From assembly GCF_015319355.1 (NCBI RefSeq), contig NZ_JADILU010000005.1:1-64000 (forward strand): DNA of 64,000 bases. Direction: 5' to 3'. Position 1 is the stretch's first letter. Each line of letters starts with the position of its first letter. A model generated the notes under the pieces. It ran no database searches and had not been told where the DNA came from. It saw nothing but the letters and a program-made list of their open reading frames with translations. The position numbers and the translations under genes are program-made. Positions 46,301 through 54,609 of the stretch are shown in pieces. Source of the DNA: Psychroserpens luteus (lineage in GTDB: Bacteria; Bacteroidota; Bacteroidia; Flavobacteriales; Flavobacteriaceae).

Positions 46301-47849
46301 CCGTACCATCTCCATCAACATCTGCGTCAATAGCATCTGGAACACCGTCATTATCTGTATCATTTCCAGAAGCTGTAGAGTTCACACCATCATTAGCAAA
46401 TTCACCAACTTGATACACTTCTCCACCTATAGTGTATTGAAAAGCAACTGCTAAAATTTCATCATTAAGTAATCTTTGATTTAAAGAAATATAACCTAGT
46501 TGTTGGCTTAACTCATAATCTCGTCCTTGTTCTAATTTTCTTGCGTTTTCAAGTTTTCCGAAGTCAAAACCTTCATTCGCAGGAATCAAGATACCTTGTT
46601 CTGCAGTTGTAATATCTCTTACTGCTGTTGATAATTGAGAACCTGCTCCTCCAATGTTTGTTGGATCAAAATTGTTATTTCCATTATCTGGGAATGATCC
46701 TGTGGGAACATTTATAAATCCTGCTGGCGGATTTTCTAAACCAATATCATCATTTGCAGTATCTGCAGGATCATAGTCTGATTCCCCTAAATCTTGGAGT
46801 GCTACAATATTTCTAACATTTTCGGTTTGATTACTCCTATTGGTTACCCATACTTCAATTCTCGTTACTTGAACATTATTAGCAATGTAAGGATAGCTTA
46901 ACATCGATGCATCATAGGTATCTCTAAAATAGTGTGATAAGAAATAGTGTCTATTTTCATCGTAGTCTCTAGCAAAAAACTCAAATTCCTCTACAGTACC
47001 ACCACCTTGAGCTACAACAGATTGTGATTGTGATTTTTGCTCAGAGAAAATAGCTGTTACTCTAGTTTTACCAAATTGTAATTCGGTTTTAACACCAAAT
47101 AAACTCTGTGCACCAGTTATTAATGAACTATTAAGAGGCATACTTACGTTACCTACTTCAATTTTTCTAATAATATCATCTTCAGTTGGTGTATATTCTA
47201 ACTTTGTTAATTGTTGAAAATCAAATGTAGATTCTGTATCATAATTAACAGTTACTTGTAAACGTGTACCTACTTTACCTAATAAACTTAAGCTGATACG
47301 CTGATCAAAATCAAACGTAAAATTACTTCGGTTTCTAGGCGAGAATGTTGGGTTGTCTTGTTTTGTGAATAATATTCCTAAATCTACTTCAGCAGAACCT
47401 TGAGGGATGACTTCAATTGTATTTCCTCCAAAAATAGTTTCAAAAAATCCAGAGTTGACATAAAATTCTGGTAATAGATTTTTTTGTTCATCCTCAGACC
47501 CTTCTTTTTGTCCTGCTGCAGCATCAATTTTTTGTTTATAATATTTTTGTTGCTGCTCTAGTAATACGAGTCTTTGAAATTCCGCAGGTGTTAAAATTAT
47601 TGGATAGTTGATATTAAAATTTCCAACTGTTTCAGTATAAATGTATCTATCTGTAATTGGATCGTATGTGTATTTTGAAACTATACTTTGCGGATTTGGA
47701 ATACTCAGCCTACCTAAAGAAAATCCTGTTTTAGTTGAATCTTGCTCTATAGGATCAGTTTGTGCAAAACCAAAACCACTAAACAAAACTAAAGCAATAC
47801 TAAATAAGTGCTTAAATGATTTCGATAAAGTATAGTTAGTTGTAATCAA
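40350..47849 (-). CDS. sprA: SprA, T9SS outer-membrane translocon and gliding protein
   Basis: 2499 residues. Signal peptide (LFSIALVLFSGFGFAQ), repeated SprA blocks such as GSAEVDLGILF, DQRISLSLLGKVG, IRKIEVGNVSMPLNSSLITG, FGQQTRRFTG, FDNEATAYVDDFEGTQ and a C-terminal aromatic strand ending FTLRYNFGN. SprA is the very large barrel that forms the T9SS export pore and is needed for gliding in Flavobacterium johnsoniae. No ATG precedes the signal peptide: the frame opens with TTG at 47849, 4 bp after the ruvA stop, so translation is coupled. Residues about 485-555 contain an Asp-rich calcium-type repeat (DTDNDGVPD, DVDGDGTVD, DTDGDGIND, DINGDGTID) that looks like an insertion. Confidence 0.96.
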   Translation of the reverse strand: MITTNYTLSKSFKHLFSIALVLFSGFGFAQTDPIEQDSTKTGFSLGRLSIPNPQSIVSKYTYDPITDRYIYTETVGNFNINYPIILTPAEFQRLVLLEQQQKYYKQKIDAAAGQKEGSEDEQKNLLPEFYVNSGFFETIFGGNTIEVIPQGSAEVDLGILFTKQDNPTFSPRNRSNFTFDFDQRISLSLLGKVGTRLQVTVNYDTESTFDFQQLTKLEYTPTEDDIIRKIEVGNVSMPLNSSLITGAQSLFGVKTELQFGKTRVTAIFSEQKSQSQSVVAQGGGTVEEFEFFARDYDENRHYFLSHYFRDTYDASMLSYPYIANNVQVTRIEVWVTNRSNQTENVRNIVALQDLGESDYDPADTANDDIGLENPPAGFINVPTGSFPDNGNNNFDPTNIGGAGSQLSTAVRDITTAEQGILIPANEGFDFGKLENARKLEQGRDYELSQQLGYISLNQRLLNDEILAVAFQYTIGGEVYQVGEFANDGVNSTASGNDTDNDGVPDAIDADVDGDGTVDNGPDTDGDGINDIGDADINGDGTIDNGPDANFDGVNDSFITVQEGSTQSLIVKMLKSPITDVNQPIWDLMMKNIYDTGAFQLDKDDFRLNIFYTEASPLNYISPVVLQDGTVIPFPEFNNNTPFDTSDDGEIIDTPLIRLFHLDRLNFNNDPQAGGDGFFDFVPGMTVLTQNGKIIFTKTEPFGRYLFDILDDDGVSIDNEADYNYDGPLIGSPYNANQEKYVYDILYKETKTAALDEAEKNKFQIKGRYKSSGGDGIPLGAFNVPRGSVIVTAGGRTLVEGQDYTVNYQIGRVYIIDEALKSSNIPINVSVENNAVFGQQTRRFTGVNVEHQFNENFVLGATLLNLSERPITQKANYNTEPINNTIFGFNGNYSTEVPFFTRLVNKLPNIDTDAPSNLSVRGEFAYLAPGAPKGTDFDNEATAYVDDFEGTQGAIDLLSPQSWFLSSRPRGLGKIYAGFGGEDENGIQNGFDRALLNWYTIDPIFYSTQRPGDISDEDVSDLYTRRVFIDEVFPQLDIAQGQSTVINTLDLVYYPTERGPYNFDPNADGDNIEANDSWAGITRQITSTDFEQANVEYIEFWLMNPFMDDSGNTILSSSPGSLFINLGNISEDVLKDGKKQYENGLPEDGDITPILPVTAYQTVVPRNQSLIYTFSTGGEERNNQDAGYDGYDDAQELAQFGAAFGPDPSKDNYTYYLNTEGDIFNRYKKYNGQQGNSPDVFTDTNRGSTAQPDVEDINRDNTMNTIDSYFQYEVKIDPNTLNDNNPQINDVKTRTVTLPNGQAANVTYYQFRIPISEPTEAIGGISDIRSVRFARLFLKDFEEKTVMRFATLDLVRSDWRRYKLTLDDEANNDNDSTDFTVGVVGLQQNEGNYVLPPGVELEQLNNNNNIIRQNEQSLQLEVCDLEPQDSRGVYKNINVDMRQYNKLRMFIHADEGESTSMLTDGDLVGFIRMGNDFTQNYYQIEVPLQISSGMSSSESVWPEVNEINIELDVLEQIKSIGIADGSLADLEPNFYDLNGGELTETTEFAPHTIGQQRVAIKGNPNFGDVRVLMVGVKNASQSGMDVCGEVWFNELRLADLDNEGGWAAVAAMDANFADFANVSATGRKSTIGFGSVEQRPNERSREDVEQYDVVTNLNLGQLLPKKWGIQLPFNYAIGEQIITPEYDEFYRDIKLQTQLDNTTNRDSILKVNETYVKRKSINFIGVRKNRTGDSKPRFYDVENLTVNYSYNKEESRDFEIESALSQQIRAGVNYAYSFDAKPIEPFKKNDSLFTGKYWKILKDFNFNPVPTSFSVNTDIIRQFNKQKFREVDLTGDNIGLEELFRRNYNFNTQYALNYNLTKALSLNFTAANTNIVRNYFVDDVINGRQNPNLDVWDGFFDFGDPNIQNQQLQVNYEIPLYKIPTLSFMRATYSYTGDFQWQKGSDINNSLPGIPDLGNSIQNANTHNINSTFNMETLYKHVGLTKKKTRGSRTSKRATPNALDKDGKSTAPTAAQNEPSKKGAGSKILDGAIDLLTAVKRIQINYTENNGSYLPGYLRTPGFIGTFKPTLGYTFGSQSDIRDLAARNGWLTVYEDFNQQYSETTNRILDISADIELIPDLNIDLTGGRTYSENTTQNFRVEDFVDANGDPGSDGVLDYNPLITNSFGNFNISTALIKTSFSKSDENQSAAFDDFRTNRLVVARRLARNFYGNDTYAVDAEGYPLGFGKNSQAVLLPSFLAAYKGTNPDKISLSAFRDIPIPNWQLKYTGFMKMKWFKKRFKRFSITHGYRSSYTINQFRTNLDLKPEDLQPGVAYEDQLNFNDVVDQSGNFKNQTIYSNINLEEQFSPLFRLDFEMKNSVKILAEMKKDRILSMSFDNNLLTEIQGKEYILGLGYRIKDLRINSKLAGPKQVIKSDLNMKADVSVRNNKTIIRYLDIENNQITQGQTIWGLKYTADYAFSKNLTAIFYFDYTFSEYEISTAFPQTTIRSGFTLRYNFGN

Positions 47850-47853
47850 ATTT

Positions 47854-48435
47854 CTATAAATTTTTTAACGCTTCTTTAATAATATTTTCTACAGTTGCAT
47901 CTGGTTGCTTTGACACAATTTTATCCACAACACGTTCTGCTTGCTTTTTAACAAACCCTAAAACTTCTAAAGCTGATAACGCTTCATCTTTATTCGTATT
48001 GTTTTTATTAACAGAAACTTCGTCAATATCGTATACTTTAAGTATTTTATCTTTTAAATCTAATATTACTCTCGCTGCAGTTTTAGCTCCAATCCCTTTA
48101 ACAGATTGAATTAATGCGACATCACCATGTGCAATACCCTCTTTAACTTGTTGTGGTGATAATGATGACAGCATCGTACGAGCTGTATTTGCTCCAATAC
48201 CGCTTACAGATAATAATAATTTAAAAATTTCACGTTCTGAGACAGATGCGAATCCAAAAAGGGTATGAGAATCTTCTCGCACAATTAAATGTGTAAATAA
48301 TTTGAGAGCCTCTTGGTCTGGAATTTGTGAAAAAGTATGTAATGATATATTTAAAAAATAACCAACACCATTACAGTCTATGACAACATCTGTTGGATTC
48401 TTCTCTACTAATTTACCTTGAATATGTGTTATCAT
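47854..48435 (-). CDS. ruvA: Holliday junction branch migration protein RuvA
   Basis: 193 residues, standard size. OB-fold N-terminus (MITHIQGKLVEKNPTDVVIDCNG begins here), 'REDSHTLFGFAS', and helix-hairpin-helix motifs SVSGIGANTARTMLS and SVKGIGAKTAARVIL. The C-terminal domain III is the RuvB contact. RuvA targets RuvB to Holliday junctions. First gene of a ruvA-sprA transcription unit; ruvB is separate, at 55952. Confidence 0.97.
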   Translation of the reverse strand: MITHIQGKLVEKNPTDVVIDCNGVGYFLNISLHTFSQIPDQEALKLFTHLIVREDSHTLFGFASVSEREIFKLLLSVSGIGANTARTMLSSLSPQQVKEGIAHGDVALIQSVKGIGAKTAARVILDLKDKILKVYDIDEVSVNKNNTNKDEALSALEVLGFVKKQAERVVDKIVSKQPDATVENIIKEALKNL

Positions 48436-48501
48436 TACTCAATTGGGTTTAATCTAAATCACAACATAATAACAACTATGTCACAATTAAAAATGAAAAC
48501 T

Positions 48502-48531
48502 CAAATGTAATAAAATTATTTGCATTACAAA
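48502..48531 (-). promoter_or_regulatory. Bacteroidota promoter of ruvA-sprA
   Basis: Minus strand: TTTG (48528-48531), an 18-bp spacer, TACATTTG (48502-48509). Excellent match to TTG/TAnnTTTG with proper spacing; leader of about 60-70 nt to the ruvA ATG. Confidence 0.75.
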
Positions 48532-48558
48532 GATGATTAGTTTGGTAATACACTCTGC

Positions 48559-50841
48559 TTACTTACTAGATATCTTAGCTTTTTGTTGAGCATCTATCAC
48601 TGCGATAGCGGTCATATTTACAATTTCATCTACACTTGCATGCAATTGTAAGATATGAACAGGTTTTTTCATACCCATCATTATAGGTCCAATAGAGTCT
48701 GCTTTATTAAGTTCCTTTAATAACTTATAAGTAATATTAGCCGATTCCAAATTAGGAAAAATAAGTGTATTCACCTTCTTTCCTGCAAGTTTAGAAAATG
48801 GAAATGTAGTCTCCAAAAGTTCTCTATTGAGCGCAAAATCAGTTTGTAATTCACCATCAACTATTAAACTAGGATGTCTTTTATGCAAATACTCTACTGC
48901 TTCTCGAACTTTAGTTGCTGTTTGATTTTTAGAAGATCCAAAATTAGAATAAGAGATCATTGCCATCACAGGCTCCATACCAAACATCTTTACTACACTT
49001 GCTGTCATTTGTGCAATTCTCGTTAAATCTTCTGCTGATGGATTAATATTAATAGACGTATCACTCAAAAACATTGGTCCACGTTGGGTCATCATTACAT
49101 TAGTAGTCGCTGCTCTTGTAGATCCAGGAGCTAACCCAATAAGTTCTAACATTGGTTTTACTACAGATGGATAACTTCTAGAATACCCAGATATCAAAGC
49201 ATCTGCATCTCCTACATTAACCATCATTGCTGCATAGTAATTACGCTCTCGCATTATTTTTTCTGCGGAATAAAGTGTTACACCTTTACGATTTCTTTGA
49301 TTCCAATATACTTTTGCATATTGATTTTTTCGTTCTTCTTCTTCGTCAGATTTTGGATCAATGATTTCTATATCTGCATCAAATTCAATCTCTTCCATTA
49401 ATTTAACAATCGTTTGACGACGACCTAATAAAATAGGTGTAGCAATCCCTTCATCATGAACAATCTGAGCAGCTTTTAGTACATCTAATTGATCTGCTTC
49501 TGCAAAAACCACTCGTTTTGGGTTCATTTTTGCTCTATTAATAAGCAATCTCACAATTTTGTTATCAGACCCTAAACGTTCTAAAAGTTCATTTTTATAT
49601 TTTTCCCAATCCTCAATTGGTTCTGTCGCAACACCACTTTCCATGGCAGCTTTTGCTACTGCTGGAGGCACTTCGGCAATTAATCTTGGATCAAAAGGTT
49701 TCGGTATAATATAATCACGTCCAAAAGTCAAACGCGTTTCACCATAAGCGATATTTACTTGTTCTGGCACTGGTTCTTTAGCTAAATTTGCTAAAGCATA
49801 AACAGCTGCCATTTTCATAGCTTCATTTATTTTTGTAGCACGAACATCTAAAGCTCCTCTAAAAATAAATGGGAATCCAAGAACATTATTCACTTGGTTA
49901 GGATGATCACTTCTACCCGTTGCCATGATAATATCTTTACGAGTTGCAATAGCCACATCATAAGGAATCTCTGGATCTGGATTAGCCATAGCAAAAACAA
50001 TAGGATCATTAGCCATAGCCAAAAGCATATTTGGAGTCACAATATCTGCCCTTGATAAACCGATAAAAACATCGGCATTTTCCATAGCTTCTAGTAGTGT
50101 ATCAATTTTTCTATGCGTTGCAAATTCAGCTTTTTCAGTAGTAAGATCATCACGATCATCTCTAATGACACCTTTACTATCACACATGACCATATTCTCG
50201 CGTTTTGCTCCACAAGCTTGATATAATCTAGAACATGAAATAGCTGCAGCGCCAGCACCACTTATCACAATTTGAACTTCTTCTATTTTCTTTCCTGCAA
50301 TTTCTATAGCATTTAATAATGCTGCTGCAGAAATAATAGCAGTACCATGTTGGTCATCATGCATTACAGGAATGTCTAATTCCTCTTTAAGTCGACGTTC
50401 TATTTCAAAAGCTTCAGGCGCTTTAATATCTTCAAGATTAATTCCTCCAAAAGTAGGAGCAATCATTTTTACGGTTTGAATGAATTCTTCAATATTTTCA
50501 GTATCAACCTCAATATCAAACACATCAATATCTGCAAATATTTTAAAGAGTAATCCTTTACCTTCCATTACAGGCTTTGATGCTTCAGGACCAATATTAC
50601 CTAGACCTAAAACTGCAGTTCCATTTGATATTACAGCAACTAAATTTCCTTTTGCTGTATATTTATAAACGTTCTTTTTATCTTTTTCAATCTCTAAACA
50701 AGGCTCTGCTACTCCTGGAGAATATGCTAAAGATAAATCTCTTTGTGTTGCATATTTTTTTGTGGGAACTACTTGTATTTTTCCTGGAGTTGGTTTTGCG
50801 TGATACACTAAAGCTTCTCTGCGTTTACTTTGCTTGCTCAT
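48559..50841 (-). CDS. maeB: NADP-dependent malic enzyme with phosphotransacetylase-like domain
   Basis: 760 residues, the size of MaeB. The malic enzyme half (about 1-420) has YSPGVAEPC, the metal/substrate region [15 protein letters not shown] and a Rossmann motif [12 protein letters not shown]. The C-terminal half (about 430-760) is phosphate acetyltransferase-like ([28 protein letters not shown]), usually regulatory in this family. Oxidatively decarboxylates malate to pyruvate and makes NADPH. Divides promoters with ruvA; own -7 box at 50885. Confidence 0.96.
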   Translation of the reverse strand: MSKQSKRREALVYHAKPTPGKIQVVPTKKYATQRDLSLAYSPGVAEPCLEIEKDKKNVYKYTAKGNLVAVISNGTAVLGLGNIGPEASKPVMEGKGLLFKIFADIDVFDIEVDTENIEEFIQTVKMIAPTFGGINLEDIKAPEAFEIERRLKEELDIPVMHDDQHGTAIISAAALLNAIEIAGKKIEEVQIVISGAGAAAISCSRLYQACGAKRENMVMCDSKGVIRDDRDDLTTEKAEFATHRKIDTLLEAMENADVFIGLSRADIVTPNMLLAMANDPIVFAMANPDPEIPYDVAIATRKDIIMATGRSDHPNQVNNVLGFPFIFRGALDVRATKINEAMKMAAVYALANLAKEPVPEQVNIAYGETRLTFGRDYIIPKPFDPRLIAEVPPAVAKAAMESGVATEPIEDWEKYKNELLERLGSDNKIVRLLINRAKMNPKRVVFAEADQLDVLKAAQIVHDEGIATPILLGRRQTIVKLMEEIEFDADIEIIDPKSDEEEERKNQYAKVYWNQRNRKGVTLYSAEKIMRERNYYAAMMVNVGDADALISGYSRSYPSVVKPMLELIGLAPGSTRAATTNVMMTQRGPMFLSDTSININPSAEDLTRIAQMTASVVKMFGMEPVMAMISYSNFGSSKNQTATKVREAVEYLHKRHPSLIVDGELQTDFALNRELLETTFPFSKLAGKKVNTLIFPNLESANITYKLLKELNKADSIGPIMMGMKKPVHILQLHASVDEIVNMTAIAVIDAQQKAKISSK

Positions 50842-50884
50842 ATAGGTGGTGTGAATTAATTATAGCTTGTAAAAAATCGAATTA

Positions 50885-50892
50885 CAAATGTA
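50885..50892 (-). promoter_or_regulatory. Bacteroidota -7 box for maeB
   Basis: Minus strand TACATTTG, 43 bp before the ATG at 50841. No clear -33 TTG. Confidence 0.45.
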
Positions 50893-51026
50893 CGTGTTTT
50901 AAGAGTAACTTAAACTGAGAATTATTGAGTTTTCTTCGGAAATATTAAACCTTTGGAATGGGATATTTATTTCTAAACCTTCAAACTTAGTACGTTTAGC
51001 TAAAGCCTTTTGAAGCAAGTAAAAAC

Positions 51027-51066
51027 AAAAAGCCTCAATAATCAAAAAATGATTACTGAGGCTTTT
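51027..51066 (-). terminator. Terminator after the 51090 lipoprotein gene
   Basis: AAAAGCCTCA(A/G)TAATC pairs with GATTACTGAGGCTTTT with one mismatch; T-rich tract on the minus-strand 3' side, 23 bp after the stop. Confidence 0.82.
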
Positions 51067-51089
51067 ATTATACTGTTAATTATATAAAA

Positions 51090-51995
51090 TTACTTATTTA
51101 ATACTTTAGCTCCTTCTGGTTTTGAAAAGAAATTTTCTTCTACAGTTGGAGAAAAACTAATATCACTAACGTCTATTTTAGTAATATACTCACCTAACCC
51201 ATCCTTATCATTAGTTGACCAATAGGTTTTAAAACCTGTTGCAAAAACAATACCGTCTACAGTAGTTGTTCCTTGAGTCACTGTAATCTTCTCTGGAGCA
51301 TGACCTCCATTAGGGAAGTACTCTGGATAAGAAACAATATATTTAAAAGCATCAACCAAATTAGTTTTTGCATTTACATATAGAATATAATAATCATCTG
51401 GAGCAGATCCTACACCAGCATCATAAGTCGCTTTTATGACTTTTTGCATTGTACCTTGAAATTCTTGTTCTGGTAATAATTCAAGGTTAACACCTTCTCC
51501 ATCTAAAACAAAAGGCTGACCAGAAAAATATAATGGTGTTAACGCCCAAAATTGCGTATCGTAAGCAAATGAAGTACTATCCTTTGGTTTTACCCAAGCT
51601 TCTTCACCATCCCAACCAAAACTTGATGTTGGATCTGTAATACTATTATGTCTTGCCTTATTACTCCAAGTATCTATGGTTTGATAAGAATCTCTAATAC
51701 CTTTAACATTTACTGGTGCGTAATTAAAATGAAACGAAAAATAGCCATTAGAATACCATTTATTCAAACCTCCATGTGCTTCCATTGCGCTCCAAAGTAC
51801 TTTACCTGCTTCTGTAGTATTAAGTCTTTTATTAGCTGCATCAACTCTTTTTTGTATCCAAGAATCTGGAATATCATAATTAGCTTCAGTTGTTTTTACT
51901 TCTGTAGTAGTATCTACTTCTTCTTTGGCTGTTTGCTTACAAGCTACAAGATTTAATACTAAAAATAAACCTAGAAGTTTATAGAGTGTTTTCAT
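51090..51995 (-). CDS. Secreted lipoprotein, DUF6503-like
   Basis: 301 residues. Lipoprotein signal peptide with Cys19 (VLNLVAC). The mature part contains 'WSAMEAHGGLNKWYSNGYFSF', 'TSSFGWDGEEAWVKP', 'WALTPLYFSGQPF' and 'DYYILYVNAKTNLVDAFKYIV', a pattern I associate with the DUF6503 group of flavobacterial outer-membrane-associated proteins, resembling a LolA/LolB-like half-barrel. The family assignment is from memory and tentative. Function unknown. Monocistronic with a terminator. Confidence 0.78.
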   Translation of the reverse strand: MKTLYKLLGLFLVLNLVACKQTAKEEVDTTTEVKTTEANYDIPDSWIQKRVDAANKRLNTTEAGKVLWSAMEAHGGLNKWYSNGYFSFHFNYAPVNVKGIRDSYQTIDTWSNKARHNSITDPTSSFGWDGEEAWVKPKDSTSFAYDTQFWALTPLYFSGQPFVLDGEGVNLELLPEQEFQGTMQKVIKATYDAGVGSAPDDYYILYVNAKTNLVDAFKYIVSYPEYFPNGGHAPEKITVTQGTTTVDGIVFATGFKTYWSTNDKDGLGEYITKIDVSDISFSPTVEENFFSKPEGAKVLNK

Positions 51996-52052
51996 TTTTT
52001 GTGTCTTTTAATTGATTAATCAGCTATAGTCGAAACAAATCTTTAAACATTT

Positions 52053-52060
52053 CAAAACTA
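52053..52060 (-). promoter_or_regulatory. Possible -7 box for the 51090 lipoprotein gene
   Basis: Minus strand TAGTTTTG fits TAnnTTTG, 57 bp before the ATG at 51995. No TTG at the right distance. Confidence 0.33.
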
Positions 52061-52148
52061 AATAACTTTATTTTGAAAGCTCCTAAATTAATTGATTCAA
52101 ACTGTATTTAAAGTGCGAAAATACTAAACGATAATTGTTAAAACATCG

Positions 52149-53072
52149 CTATTTTAAAAAATTAATATTTCGGTTTAATCCTTCAAATTTTGTTCGTTTA
52201 ACTGCCGATTTTTTAAATATCTTATTAAAGGTGTCTTTTGTAATTTCTTCCCAATCCTTTTTAGTCATTGACAATAATTCTGGATGTGGATTAAATAAGG
52301 GTTCACTGTGCGCTTTTGAAAATCGATTCCAAGGACACACATCTTGACAAATGTCACAACCAAACATCCAATCATTAAACTGACCTTTAAATTCCGTAGG
52401 AATATTTTCTTTTAGTTCTATAGTGAAATAAGAAATGCATTTGCTTCCATCTACAACATAAGGTTCTGTAATGGCTTCGGTTGGGCATGCATCAATGCAT
52501 GCAGTACAAGTTCCGCAATGGTCTGTTGTTGCGTGGTCGTATTCTAAGTCTAAATCAATAATAAGTTCTGCTATAAAATAGAAGGAACCAATTTGTTGCG
52601 TGAGTAAGTTGCTATGTTTTCCAATCCATCCTAATCCAGATTTTGCTGCCCAAGCTTTATCTAATACTGGTGCAGAATCGACAAAAGCTCTTCCGTGTAC
52701 ATCTCCAATTTTATCTTGAATAGAATATAATAATTCTTTCAGTTTATCTTTGATGACGAAGTGATAATCGGTTCCGTAGGCGTATTTTGAGAGTTGATAA
52801 CTTTCAGGGTTTTGAATTTCCGAAGGAAAATAATTTAAAAGTAATGATACCACACTTTTTGAACCTTCAACCAATTTTGTTGGGTCGAGGCGTTTATCAA
52901 AGTGGTTTTCCATATAACGCATTTCGCCATGTGCATTATTCTTCAACCATTTTTCGAGTCGAGGCGCTTCTTCTTCTAAAAAGCCTGCTTTACTTATTCC
53001 GCAGGACAAAAACCCAAGACGTTTGGCTTCTGCTTTTATAAATTGAGATTGTTGTGTTTTGTTCACGTTCAA
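52149..53072 (-). CDS. queG: Epoxyqueuosine reductase QueG
   Basis: 307 residues, normal length. N-terminal cobalamin-binding half ([11 protein letters not shown], '[15 protein letters not shown]', '[21 protein letters not shown]') and two ferredoxin-type motifs: [12 protein letters not shown] and [11 protein letters not shown]. Reduces epoxyqueuosine to queuosine in tRNA. The frame opens with TTG at 53072 and has a GTG at 53066; no ATG is available before the conserved KAEAKRLGF, so the start is non-ATG and uncertain by two codons. Confidence 0.95.
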   Translation of the reverse strand: MNVNKTQQSQFIKAEAKRLGFLSCGISKAGFLEEEAPRLEKWLKNNAHGEMRYMENHFDKRLDPTKLVEGSKSVVSLLLNYFPSEIQNPESYQLSKYAYGTDYHFVIKDKLKELLYSIQDKIGDVHGRAFVDSAPVLDKAWAAKSGLGWIGKHSNLLTQQIGSFYFIAELIIDLDLEYDHATTDHCGTCTACIDACPTEAITEPYVVDGSKCISYFTIELKENIPTEFKGQFNDWMFGCDICQDVCPWNRFSKAHSEPLFNPHPELLSMTKKDWEEITKDTFNKIFKKSAVKRTKFEGLNRNINFLK

Positions 53073-53122
53073 ATTTAAAACATCTAAAGTTTATTTTAGA
53101 GTTTTAAAGAAAACTAAATGGA

Positions 53123-54466
53123 TTAATTACAACCCATATCTTGAGATGACATAGGATCTGCATTAGGAAAACAATAACCAGTTGGTAATTCTTCTGGAAC
53201 ATAACGTTGTAAATTACTATCATAAAGTGCATTTTCTAGAAATGCAGTAATCGCATCAATTTCATCATCTGATAAATTAAGAGATGCAAATAAAGGAGTC
53301 ACTTGACTAGACGAAACTTCTTGATTTTCTATTTCAGCAGTATTTTTATAACGAATAACATCTTCAATAGATTGAAAACTTCCTCCATGACCAAAAAATG
53401 TCACATCTTTTAAATTATACAATTGAGGTGTTTTAAATTTAAAATCATCTTCTGGGTTATTGGTAAAACCTCCTCGACCTCGTTTAGTAGCATCATCTAT
53501 TATTGTCAATACTTCATCTCCTGCTAAATCTTTCATACCTAAAGCATAAAAATCCATTCCGTTTAAAGCTGGGCCAGAATGACATGAATAACAATTAGCA
53601 TCATCAAAAAACAAGAGAGCTCCTTCTGTTTCTTGCTCATTCATAGCATTTTCATTTCCGTTTAACCATTGCTGAAAAGGTGCTTGATTTGGTAATAACG
53701 TACGCTCATAAGCTGCGATTGCTAAACCTGCATTTAACTTTGAATAACGATCTGAAACATCATCATTTGGGAATGCCTCATCAAACATATCTTTATAAGT
53801 TGAATTAATTATAAAATTTTGGTCAATAACTAATCTGTGTACATCTAAACCTGCAATAGCTTGAGTTTCTACACCTTCAAACCCTAAGTTATTAACAGCT
53901 TTAGGTGTGCCAATTGTCCAGTTTGCTTCGGTACCTTGATTTGTTCCTGTACCACCAAATTGACCATTCCAAAGCATAACGTCTTGATATGCAACGTTGA
54001 GTACACTTGGTGTTCTAATGGGCTGAACATCTATATCTGCCTCCAAGTACATGACATTTTTGAATCGTCCTTCACCATTAACTCCAAAACCATTTCCACC
54101 TTCTCCAATACCTTGCAATATTCCACTTTGAAAACCAGCCTTAGCATGATGACAACTTGCGCAAGAATACATTTGCATACTTTCCTCCATATTTGGATTC
54201 ATTGCAATTCCTGTTTCATGAAAAAGCATTTTACCAAGTTCTACTTTTGCAGAAGTTATTGAGTTATTAGGATCGTTTGGGATGAGATTGAAATCTGTTG
54301 CTAAAGGTTGAATTAAAGCATCTTTAGAACCGTAAAGTTCAATAATCCTACTTTCTAGAATACTCTGTGATGGAATTGACTCGTAGTTATCATCATCTGA
54401 TGCACAAGACACCAAAAAGGTAGTAAATCCTGTCAATAACAGAATATAGAATCGTAAATTTTTCAT
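53123..54466 (-). CDS. Di-heme cytochrome c peroxidase-like lipoprotein
   Basis: 447 residues from the ATG at 54466 (a start 16 codons earlier would bury the signal peptide). Lipoprotein signal peptide with lipobox LVSC. Two c-type heme sites, CASCHH and CYSCHS, plus 'ERTLLPNQAPFQQWLNG' and 'FKTPQLYNLKDVTFFGHGG', all typical of the bacterial di-heme peroxidase/MauG superfamily. Probably reduces peroxide in the periplasm or oxidises a surface substrate. Whether it is a peroxidase or a MauG-like oxidase cannot be told. Confidence 0.9.
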   Translation of the reverse strand: MKNLRFYILLLTGFTTFLVSCASDDDNYESIPSQSILESRIIELYGSKDALIQPLATDFNLIPNDPNNSITSAKVELGKMLFHETGIAMNPNMEESMQMYSCASCHHAKAGFQSGILQGIGEGGNGFGVNGEGRFKNVMYLEADIDVQPIRTPSVLNVAYQDVMLWNGQFGGTGTNQGTEANWTIGTPKAVNNLGFEGVETQAIAGLDVHRLVIDQNFIINSTYKDMFDEAFPNDDVSDRYSKLNAGLAIAAYERTLLPNQAPFQQWLNGNENAMNEQETEGALLFFDDANCYSCHSGPALNGMDFYALGMKDLAGDEVLTIIDDATKRGRGGFTNNPEDDFKFKTPQLYNLKDVTFFGHGGSFQSIEDVIRYKNTAEIENQEVSSSQVTPLFASLNLSDDEIDAITAFLENALYDSNLQRYVPEELPTGYCFPNADPMSSQDMGCN

Positions 54467-54609
54467 TGTGATTGATTTAATAGCTTCTGAAAAGTAAATT
54501 AAAATAAATAACAAGCTGAATAAATTAGATTAAAGTCTTGTTTTATACCACATATAACATTAGCGGAGATAAACTGCTGATTTTCACTTATTAAGTGATG
54601 ACATTAATT

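Noticed and set aside
46053-46454. 133-residue plus-strand open frame inside sprA
   Set aside because: It is antisense to the Asp-rich repeat region, and its Ile/Cys-rich composition is the mirror of Asp/Gly codons; no start signal.
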